In this document: positions 1 to 6,769 of the stretch, piece by piece
Position numbering within the stretch: the stretch's first letter is position 1
Layout: each line of letters starts with the position of its first letter
NCBI RefSeq assembly: GCF_015223065.1
Contig: NZ_JADFBY010000006.1
Span: forward strand, 1-64,000
Source: Mucilaginibacter sp. JRF
GTDB lineage: Bacteria; Bacteroidota; Bacteroidia; Sphingobacteriales; Sphingobacteriaceae
DNA: 64,000 nt
Reading direction: 5' to 3'
Made by a program: the position numbers and the translations under genes
Notes under the pieces: generated by a model
What the model saw: only the letters and a program-made list of their open reading frames with translations
Database searches by the model: none
Told to the model about the DNA's origin: nothing

Positions 1-98
1 TATAGCGTAATGTAGCATACGGCGTGTTTTTGCCGTAATATTAACAAAGGACAATAACCGTGAGCGGAGCGATCTGCCCACAACAACTGATCAACATA

Positions 99-1235
99 AT
101 GCGTGTTTATTTAGACAATGCGGCCACTACGCCGCTTGACCCGGAGGTATTAAAGGAAATGTACAAGGTGATGGAAGGCCATTTTGGCAACCCATCGTCA
201 ATACACGCGCATGGCCGCGAGGCACGCACATTAATTGAGCGCGCGCGTAAAACTATCGCGGGTTTGCTGCATACATCGCCTGCCGAAATATTTTTTACCA
301 GCGGCGGTACCGAGGCTGACAACACGGCCATTAAATGTGGTATTGTTGATCATGGATTAAAACACGCCATCACCAGCAGGCTGGAGCACCATGCTGTGCT
401 GCATACCCTGGAGGCGATGGAAAAAACCGGCATCATTAAGCTAAGTTTTGTTGATACCGACCACAAGGGCAATATTGACTATGCCCATCTCGAAAAATTA
501 TTACAGGAGAACGATCGCAGCTTTGTATCGTTAATGCATGCTAATAACGAGATTGGTACCCTAACGGATATTGAACGCGTAGGCGACCTGTGCGAGCAGT
601 ATGATGCCCTATTCCATAGTGATACAGTGCAGACGATGGGCCACTTCGCGCACGATCTGGGTAAGCTAAAAGTGCACTTCCTGGTATGTTCGGCGCATAA
701 GCTGCACGGGCCAAAGGGTGTGGGCTTTTTGCACATCAACCATCGTATTAAAATAAAACCTATGATACACGGCGGTTCTCAGGAGCGCAATATGCGCGGC
801 GGTACCGAAAACGTGTACGGCATTGCCGGTTTGGCCAAGGCACTTGAAATGGCCTATGCCGAAATGGCGGAACATCAGGCGCATATACAAGGCCTTAAGA
901 GCTACATGATAGAGCAACTAAAGGCCGAGATACCGGGCATAAGCTTTAATGGCGAAACCGATGCCGACAAGAGTTTATACACCGTACTCAACGTATCATT
1001 CCCCGAAATGGATATGGCCGATATGCTGCTGTTCAATTTGGATATAGCCGGTATTTCGGCATCGGGCGGCAGCGCTTGCAGCTCGGGTACCGATATTGGT
1101 TCGCACGTACTTACCGCAATCGGCGCAAACCCTTCGCGCGCGTCGGTAAGGTTCTCTTTCTCTAAATACAGCACCAAGGAGGAGGTTGATTTTACCGTAG
1201 CAAAACTGAAAGATGTTTGCCTGGTAAAGGCGTAA
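99..1235 (+). CDS. Cysteine desulfurase (NifS/IscS type)
   Basis: A PLP enzyme of aminotransferase class V that removes sulfur from L-cysteine for Fe-S cluster or thiolation pathways in the cytoplasm. The family N-terminus YLDNAATTPLDP lies at the start. The PLP lysine is in SAHKLHGPKG (K201) and the persulfide cysteine is in GGSACSSGT (C327). The product is 378 residues, close to the usual 380-400. I place the start at ATG 99 because homologues begin just before YLDNAATT; an in-frame GTG at 60 would add 13 unrelated residues. No iscU, iscA or fdx gene is nearby, so assignment to IscS or NifS is left open. An imperfect hairpin follows the stop. Confidence 0.93.
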   Translation: MRVYLDNAATTPLDPEVLKEMYKVMEGHFGNPSSIHAHGREARTLIERARKTIAGLLHTSPAEIFFTSGGTEADNTAIKCGIVDHGLKHAITSRLEHHAVLHTLEAMEKTGIIKLSFVDTDHKGNIDYAHLEKLLQENDRSFVSLMHANNEIGTLTDIERVGDLCEQYDALFHSDTVQTMGHFAHDLGKLKVHFLVCSAHKLHGPKGVGFLHINHRIKIKPMIHGGSQERNMRGGTENVYGIAGLAKALEMAYAEMAEHQAHIQGLKSYMIEQLKAEIPGISFNGETDADKSLYTVLNVSFPEMDMADMLLFNLDIAGISASGGSACSSGTDIGSHVLTAIGANPSRASVRFSFSKYSTKEEVDFTVAKLKDVCLVKA

Positions 1236-1271
1236 TTATTGTTATTAACAATCCTTAATAGAATATTGGCT

Positions 1272-1314
1272 AACGGCCGGTTGATTTCTTAAATAAAGAA
1301 AACAATCGGCCGTT
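1272..1314 (+). terminator. Hairpin downstream of cysteine desulfurase
   Basis: Imperfect inverted repeat. AACGGCCG at 1272-1279 pairs with CGGCCGTT at 1307-1314, and the inner arms TTTCTT and AAGAAA extend the stem. It lies 37 bp past the stop codon with only a weak T-tail, so it is a plausible but not strong intrinsic terminator. Confidence 0.45.
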
Positions 1315-1353
1315 TGTGTAGGTTTATTAATTAGTAATTAAAATTGATAACCT

Positions 1354-1932
1354 ATGACAACGATAAATGATATGGCCTGGGATGATCGCAGCGATCAGCT
1401 TAGGCAGGAACGCGAAACCACTTATGCCAATAATAATTATCAAACCCCGGGCGATGCAATTGATCCGGATGAGGATGATCTGGATGAGGAAGATGAACTC
1501 CTGTACGAAGACGAAGATGAATTAGATAATGATACCGAGCTGGAGGAGGTAGAGGTTGATAATACCGATCCGTTATACGATGAAGATGAGGACGACGACG
1601 ATGACGACCTTACCGCCAATTATACCAACACCCTGAGCGATGATGCCGCCTTTGACCGTGAGTATGACGCAAACGAGGGAAATGGTGTGGACGAGGATAA
1701 GGATTTTGAAGCCCACCTGGCTCCCGAATCAGTAGACCCTGACCCGAACGAGATACCTGAAAAAGAGGAATCAGAACAGGAGGGTTCGGGTTATAAACCA
1801 ACACGTGAATACAACCAGCCGCAGGAGGGTAATGACACCTCGTACACCGAGCAAACAGGTGTAACCCCACCCAAACCGCAGGAGATCCCACCCGAGGGGC
1901 CAGCCAAATCAGACTTCGAGGCCGGTAAGTAA
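1354..1932 (+). CDS. Hypothetical hyper-acidic, probably disordered protein
   Basis: A 192-residue protein without recognised domain, signal peptide or membrane segment. Residues 35-90 are dominated by Asp and Glu, including a run of six consecutive Asp. The C-terminal half is rich in Pro, Glu, Gln and Thr (PTREYNQPQEGND, PPKPQEIPPEGP). This composition predicts an intrinsically disordered cytosolic protein. Function is unknown. It stands alone, with a terminator-like hairpin behind it shared with the convergent gene. A second short hydrophilic acidic gene of the same flavour sits at 26499-26882; I see no clear alignment between the two. Confidence 0.72.
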   Translation: MTTINDMAWDDRSDQLRQERETTYANNNYQTPGDAIDPDEDDLDEEDELLYEDEDELDNDTELEEVEVDNTDPLYDEDEDDDDDDLTANYTNTLSDDAAFDREYDANEGNGVDEDKDFEAHLAPESVDPDPNEIPEKEESEQEGSGYKPTREYNQPQEGNDTSYTEQTGVTPPKPQEIPPEGPAKSDFEAGK

Positions 1933-1980
1933 ATTTATCCAAGCCAGGAGTCTTAATACAGAGAATTATAGATGATAAAA

Positions 1981-2010
1981 GGAGAGCCGGTTACATATAA
2001 CCGGCTCTCC
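1981..2010. terminator. Bidirectional intrinsic terminator
   Basis: A perfect 13-bp stem (1981-1993 with 1998-2010) and a 4-nt loop, flanked by AAAA on the left and T6 on the right, so it can terminate on both strands. It sits between the convergent genes ending at 1932 and 2015. Confidence 0.88.
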
Positions 2011-2014
2011 TTTT

Positions 2015-4813
2015 TTACTTTGATTTCTGCTGATCGCTGATGGTTATTTTTTCAACCTTGTGCGCGTATCGCCCATCAAGGGTTGTGCCCTCAATAATCA
2101 GGGTATAGGTGGCCGGTTTGGCCGCAGCGAAAAAGGAGAAGTTAGCCTTACCCTTATCATCCGTTATTATGTTGGGTTCCCAATGTATGGTTGATCGGTA
2201 ATCGATCACATTTACATTGTTTGATGCTTTATACCTGGGTTTATAAAAATCTCTGGCAAGATAAACCGGTATCGGTCTGTAAACGTATGCCTTACCATAG
2301 TCTGATGGCAATATAGGGCCTGATCCGGATCTGCTTTTTATTAACAGATTAGCACGCACGCGTTTATCTGCATCATCAAAATAGTGAGTCATAACTATTT
2401 GCTTTAGTTCGGTAATGCTTACTTGCATGTATAACTTTCTGTTATTAAAACTACTATTCGACCCGCCCCCTGCAGGACTAAACATATCTACACTCCGGCC
2501 ATCAACAAGTATATTTTTTATGATTGTACCATTCATCATAAATTGATCTCCACCGCCTGATAGCATAACGTTAAAGCCTTTTACGTTTTGCTTCAAATAG
2601 TCAAACAGTGTTACCCGGCCTCCCTTTATCAGGTCTTTTTCTGTGATGTTAGCATCGTATGAATATAGATCCTCGCCATAAATTCCTTTTACACCTACCG
2701 GCTTTCGGCCTTTTATTTCAACAGTATTTAACACACGTCCTTTAATGTTACCTAAGTCGTTTTTTTGTACCCGTTGTTTTTCGGCAAAATTGGCGGTAAG
2801 GTAACTTATCAATGAAGCATCATCTCGCGCGAACCAGGGCATAGGCCGTGGCATAATTGTACTCGCTGGTATAGCTGCCGGTTTAAATTCATTAACAATT
2901 ATTTCGGCAATGGATGATTTTCCTTTCTGTGTATGTGCCCTAAATGTATAAGCTACGGAATCACTAAAAGGCAGGTTTTTAAAAACAAATTCACCGCGAT
3001 CATTGCTTATGGTATCCATTAAATAAATATCACGGCCACTGGCAAAAAGTGTTATTTTAAGGTTTTTGCCTGCCCTGTCCATAAAGCCTTTAAGCTTGCC
3101 CGAGATATTATTAGCGCTATCAGCCTCAAATTTTGGGGCAATATTTGTTTTCGTAAGCGCATCTTCTATGTAATTGCATGTCCACCCCTGGGTAAGCATC
3201 AGGCAGTCGAGCGCTTTGGCGTTGTAATGTTCAAAATACCATCCGGGTTCCTCAATATTTCCTTTTAATTCAGATGTAAGCAGCATTTGGCTCACCATAT
3301 TATTGCTATACTGATCGTGCTTTATTTTTTCATCATCAGTAACAGCTATTGAAATGTTGGAGAGCAATGGTGTATCGTCACTGCCGTTAACTTGAATTTG
3401 TATAGCAATGCTATCTAAAGGAGCATAAAGCTTTTGGTTAGTGTTAATATCAAGCTTTATACTATCGCTACTATTAATAAATATTTTACGCTGATTAAGT
3501 ACCTGGTTTTTACTGTTAACCACCGAAAAATTAGTTATACCAGTTAACAGCCCCTTTTTAGGGAGCCTTGCGAACATATAATTGTTGCGAAACTTAACAG
3601 GTAAGGCATAATAGGTTTTGCTATTTGAATGTATGATCAGGTTATAATTATTTACGGGCAGGCCTGCACTTCCCTGTGCGCTTACAAATACATATACCGA
3701 GTCCGTGCTTTTTAAATTATCTACCCTTAGCGCAATACCTTCGGGTTTAGGCAAGGGGAGTGGTACATCCTTAATTGAGCCACTTGCAAGTTTTATTTTT
3801 GCTGTATAGCTTTCATTTATTTGAGGGATAAGCGCAAAGCTACCCATGCCTTTATGTGTTGAAGTAAATGTATTTACCTGCTCCCCTTTACTGTTAACTA
3901 TGGTGCCTGTTACATCAACCCCTAAGCCATTATTGTCAATTGCTTTAAAGGCCACCCGGTTGTAAACACCTCCTAAAATATAACCGCCCTCCGGCAAAAA
4001 CTGAATATCAATATCATCAGTATTATCAGGCAGCGGAAATTTGAGCATTTGGCCGGTATTATCTCTATCCTTCACCAAAATGTCGAGTTGATTTCTGTCG
4101 ATCTTATCGGATAGCGTAAAATCCATAGCAATTATGCCTTCGGGGGAGGTTATAGCGGGGTATTTGTACACGGTTTTACTGCCATTTAAAACAAGGACAT
4201 CAACCTCTTTTCCGGTTATGGGTTTTTGTTGTAGCGAGGTTAGTTTTAAGGCTAATTTAGTATTAATGCCTTTTTGCATAGTAGTATTGGTGTGTTGCTC
4301 GCCCACAAGCCAATCGTTATTATTTAACGCACCTGCTATATAAATTTGCTGGTGGTAATAATGGTCTTCCCCAAAATTCTGCATCCAGTTTGTGTAGGCT
4401 CTTATGGTATAGTTGCCATCTTTAATATTTTCAGCATTCAGTTTAATATCGCCCATGCCTATGCCTCCGTTAAGTGGTATGGCCAGCCTCTCGACTACCT
4501 TGCTGCTATCACCAATCAACTCAAAATATACCTTGCCATTTAGTAATGACAGCTGGTTGGTTGCCGCGTTTGATACATATATTTTAAACCAAGCGGTGTC
4601 GCCAACGGCATAATAGGGTTTATCAAGGTGCACAAATATCTTTTCAACCGGCATTAGCTTATTGTAGAGGTCGGTTTTAGCTATTAACTTTTTTAGTGCA
4701 GAGGTATCGCCATTAACCTGGGCAATGGCTGGCTTGTGTGCAAATAATAATAGGATACAAAGCGTTAATAGTTGTAGTAAGGTTATAGGTTGTTTAGTTT
4801 TCATTCGATACAT
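2015..4813 (-). CDS. Secreted macroglobulin-like (MG2) protein with TonB-plug-like domain
   Basis: A 932-residue exported protein. The N-terminus carries a hydrophobic signal sequence ending near KPAIAQ. About residues 55-160 contain the MG2 signature of alpha-2-macroglobulin-like proteins (VHLDKPYYAVGDTAWFKIYV). Several Ig/carboxypeptidase-regulatory-like segments follow, for example ISGKLKGFMDRAGKNLKITL. Near residues 700-800 there is a stretch like a TonB receptor plug (VTLFDYLKQNVKGFNV, then ILVDGRSVD), but no outer-membrane barrel follows. A C-terminal segment with ITDDKGKANFSF resembles another macroglobulin domain. Proteins of this type are widespread in Bacteroidota and largely uncharacterised. 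ATG 4804 (MKTK) is an alternative start. The gene appears monocistronic. Confidence 0.8.
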   Translation of the reverse strand: MYRMKTKQPITLLQLLTLCILLLFAHKPAIAQVNGDTSALKKLIAKTDLYNKLMPVEKIFVHLDKPYYAVGDTAWFKIYVSNAATNQLSLLNGKVYFELIGDSSKVVERLAIPLNGGIGMGDIKLNAENIKDGNYTIRAYTNWMQNFGEDHYYHQQIYIAGALNNNDWLVGEQHTNTTMQKGINTKLALKLTSLQQKPITGKEVDVLVLNGSKTVYKYPAITSPEGIIAMDFTLSDKIDRNQLDILVKDRDNTGQMLKFPLPDNTDDIDIQFLPEGGYILGGVYNRVAFKAIDNNGLGVDVTGTIVNSKGEQVNTFTSTHKGMGSFALIPQINESYTAKIKLASGSIKDVPLPLPKPEGIALRVDNLKSTDSVYVFVSAQGSAGLPVNNYNLIIHSNSKTYYALPVKFRNNYMFARLPKKGLLTGITNFSVVNSKNQVLNQRKIFINSSDSIKLDINTNQKLYAPLDSIAIQIQVNGSDDTPLLSNISIAVTDDEKIKHDQYSNNMVSQMLLTSELKGNIEEPGWYFEHYNAKALDCLMLTQGWTCNYIEDALTKTNIAPKFEADSANNISGKLKGFMDRAGKNLKITLFASGRDIYLMDTISNDRGEFVFKNLPFSDSVAYTFRAHTQKGKSSIAEIIVNEFKPAAIPASTIMPRPMPWFARDDASLISYLTANFAEKQRVQKNDLGNIKGRVLNTVEIKGRKPVGVKGIYGEDLYSYDANITEKDLIKGGRVTLFDYLKQNVKGFNVMLSGGGDQFMMNGTIIKNILVDGRSVDMFSPAGGGSNSSFNNRKLYMQVSITELKQIVMTHYFDDADKRVRANLLIKSRSGSGPILPSDYGKAYVYRPIPVYLARDFYKPRYKASNNVNVIDYRSTIHWEPNIITDDKGKANFSFFAAAKPATYTLIIEGTTLDGRYAHKVEKITISDQQKSK

Positions 4814-4849
4814 CGATTAATGCTAATATAACAAAAACCAAACTTTTTC

Positions 4850-4857
4850 ATATTTTT
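4850..4857 (+). promoter_or_regulatory. Bacteroidota -7 box upstream of pyrR
   Basis: TATTTTTG matches TAnnTTTG and ends 19 nt before ATG 4877. It overlaps the upstream in-frame TTG at 4856, which argues that the TTG is promoter sequence rather than a start codon. No clear -33 TTTG is visible. Confidence 0.5.
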
Positions 4858-4876
4858 GCCCAAATCTATCCCAGCG

Positions 4877-5422
4877 ATGCTAAATCTAACACTGCTCGAC
4901 GGTCAGAAATTTCAGATAACAATACAGCGCTTGTGTCGTCAGTTGATCGAGAATCATAATGATTTTTCAAACACCGTACTTATTGGCATACAACCACGTG
5001 GCATATTTTTAGCCAAACGTGTAGCCGAAGAACTCCGCAAAATATTACCTAACGATACCATTTTACAGGGCGACCTGGACATTACTTTCTATCGCGATGA
5101 TTTTCGTCGCCGCGAGAGTCCGCTGGTGCCCAACCAAACCCGTATCGATTTTATTATTGAAGGTAAAAAGGTGGTAATGATGGATGATGTACTGTGGACA
5201 GGCCGTACCATACGCGCCGCCATGGATGCCATGCTGGCCTTTGGTCGCCCCGAAAAGGTGGAGCTGCTTACATTGGTTGATCGCCGTTACTCAAGACATA
5301 TACCGGTGGCTGCCGACTATGTGGGTATCGAGGTTGATTCTATCGCCTCGCAACGCGTGGTAGTAAGCTGGAAGGAAACCGATGGAGAGGATAAGATAGA
5401 ATTACTGAGCGAGGTAAAGTAA
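4877..5422 (+). CDS. pyrR: Bifunctional pyr operon regulator / uracil phosphoribosyltransferase
   Basis: A 181-residue PyrR-family phosphoribosyltransferase. The PRPP-binding loop VVMMDDVLWTGRT is at residues 99-111, and the family motifs GIQPRGIFLA, DITFYRDDFRRRE and LVDRRYSRHIPVAADYVG are all present. In Gram-positive bacteria PyrR binds pyr mRNA and controls attenuation; here UMP salvage and/or regulation are both possible. It lies 89 bp upstream of pyrB on the same strand, the usual Bacteroidota arrangement. I prefer ATG 4877 over TTG 4856 because the family starts close to the LLDGQKFQ segment and the TTG sits inside a promoter box. Confidence 0.93.
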   Translation: MLNLTLLDGQKFQITIQRLCRQLIENHNDFSNTVLIGIQPRGIFLAKRVAEELRKILPNDTILQGDLDITFYRDDFRRRESPLVPNQTRIDFIIEGKKVVMMDDVLWTGRTIRAAMDAMLAFGRPEKVELLTLVDRRYSRHIPVAADYVGIEVDSIASQRVVVSWKETDGEDKIELLSEVK

Positions 5423-5470
5423 TTACCCGGTAACGTAGTTCAAGTGTATATAAAAGAGTATTTAAAATAA

Positions 5471-5503
5471 AAATTCGAAATCGAACACCCGAAATTCGAA
5501 ATC
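5471..5503. repeat. Two 12-bp direct repeats in the pyrB leader
   Basis: AAATTCGAAATC occurs at 5471-5482 and again at 5492-5503, a 21-bp period, ending 8 nt before the pyrB ATG. It could be a degenerate intergenic repeat or a regulatory site; the sequence alone does not decide. Confidence 0.6.
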
Positions 5504-5511
5504 AACATAAC

Positions 5512-6438
5512 ATGGCAGGATTAAGCACAAGGCACCTTTTAGGCATTAAGGATCTGAATCAGGCAGATATAGAACTCATTTTACAAACCGCCGATACTTT
5601 TAAAGCGGTACTGAACAGGCCGATAAAAAAAGTGCCCTCGCTTAGGGATGTTACCATTGCCAACATATTTTTTGAGAATTCGACCCGTACCCGTTTATCG
5701 TTCGAACTGGCGGAGAAGCGCCTTTCGGCAGATGTGGTAAACTTCGCGGCGTCATCGTCATCGGTAAGTAAAGGTGAAACCCTGATTGATACCGTGAACA
5801 ACATATTAGCCATGAAGGTTGATATGGTGGTGATGCGCCACCCTTATGCAGGTGCGGGTATATTCCTGTCAAAACACGTTAATGCCCAGATTGTGAACGC
5901 CGGAGATGGCGCGCATGAGCACCCTACACAAGCCCTGCTGGATGCCTATTCCATCCGCGAAAAGTATGGTGATGTTGCCGGTAAAAAGGTGGTGATAGTA
6001 GGCGACATACTGCACTCGCGTGTAGCGCTATCAAATATATTATGCCTTAAGCAATTAGGCGCCGAGGTAATGGTGTGTGGCCCAACTACATTGATACCTA
6101 AATACATTGGTACACTGGGTGTAAAGGTAGAACATAACCTCATCAAAGCCCTAAACTGGTGCGACGTAGCCAACATGCTGCGCATACAGCTGGAAAGGCA
6201 GGATATTAAATATTTTCCTTCTATACGGGAGTACACCATGTTATATGGTTTGAACAAGCAAATTCTCGACAATCTCGACAAAGAGATCATGGTGATGCAC
6301 CCAGGCCCCATAAACCGCGGCGTTGAAATAACCAGCGACGTAGCCGACAGCAAACAATCCGTAATCCTCGACCAGGTAGAGAATGGTGTTGCCATACGTA
6401 TGGCGGTGCTTTATTTATTGGCAGGGCAGGCAGGATAA
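5512..6438 (+). CDS. pyrB: Aspartate carbamoyltransferase catalytic subunit
   Basis: Catalyses carbamoyl phosphate + L-aspartate to N-carbamoylaspartate, the committed step of pyrimidine synthesis. The protein has 308 residues, the normal length for PyrB. The carbamoyl-phosphate motif STRT is at residues 57-60 (FFENSTRTRLSFE), HPTQALLD starts at residue 137, and the C-terminal MHPGPINRGVE segment is intact. It follows pyrR and probably forms one unit with it. No pyrI regulatory subunit or dihydroorotase gene is adjacent. The stop codon is immediately followed by a 23-bp inverted-repeat arm. Confidence 0.97.
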   Translation: MAGLSTRHLLGIKDLNQADIELILQTADTFKAVLNRPIKKVPSLRDVTIANIFFENSTRTRLSFELAEKRLSADVVNFAASSSSVSKGETLIDTVNNILAMKVDMVVMRHPYAGAGIFLSKHVNAQIVNAGDGAHEHPTQALLDAYSIREKYGDVAGKKVVIVGDILHSRVALSNILCLKQLGAEVMVCGPTTLIPKYIGTLGVKVEHNLIKALNWCDVANMLRIQLERQDIKYFPSIREYTMLYGLNKQILDNLDKEIMVMHPGPINRGVEITSDVADSKQSVILDQVENGVAIRMAVLYLLAGQAG

Positions 6439-6508
6439 GGCCTCACCTCAGCCCTCTCCTGGAGGAGAGGAGGTTGAAAAATAAGCTAATACTTTTTGTC
6501 ATCAGTTG

Positions 6509-6595
6509 TTGTCATTTCGAACGAGGAACGAGGAGAAATCTCTCGCCTGGCTATCGAACGCGTGCAGATTTTTCGCTGGCGCATCGAAATGACAA
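6509..6595. repeat. Palindromic intergenic repeat, family A, copy 1
   Basis: An 87-bp element with perfect 12-bp terminal arms: TTGTCATTTCGA at 6509-6520 and its complement at 6584-6595. The interior carries GAGAAATCT and AGATTTTTCG, which allow further pairing. A related copy lies at 10817-10901. REP/MITE-like; non-coding. Confidence 0.8.
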
Positions 6596-6620
6596 GCGGG
6601 ATAATGCAATATAAAAATCA

Positions 6621-6709
6621 CGTCACTGCGAGGTAAGAAGCAATCTCTTTAGGATATTCTCCTATGGACAAGTCGCTCGAGGATTGCTCCGTATCTTAAA
6701 GCAATGACG
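6621..6709. repeat. Palindromic intergenic repeat, family B, copy 1
   Basis: An 89-bp element with terminal arms CGTCACTGC at 6621-6629 and GCAATGACG at 6701-6709 and inner GAAGCAATCT / GATTGCT segments. Read forward it aligns over almost its full length with the reverse complement of 10931-11014, so it is the same mobile-looking unit in the opposite orientation. Confidence 0.82.
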
Positions 6710-6769
6710 CGACTTTTTATAGTGCATTTATAGACCCCCTCTCCTTCAGGAGAGGGCTGGGGTGAGGCC

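Larger units (their letters stand above)
6439..6769. repeat. 331-bp convergent junction bracketed by a 23-bp inverted repeat
   Basis: This is the whole gene-free stretch between the pyrB and ftsK stop codons. Arms at 6439-6461 and 6747-6769 match at 22 of 23 positions in inverted orientation. Each arm is flush with one of the stop codons. Each arm extends into its own small palindrome (CCCTCTCCTG with the complementary AGGAGAGG). Two further palindromic elements lie inside (6509-6595 and 6621-6709). The design suggests repeat-mediated 3'-end formation or insertion of a repeat cluster. No reading frame is supported in it. Confidence 0.85.
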
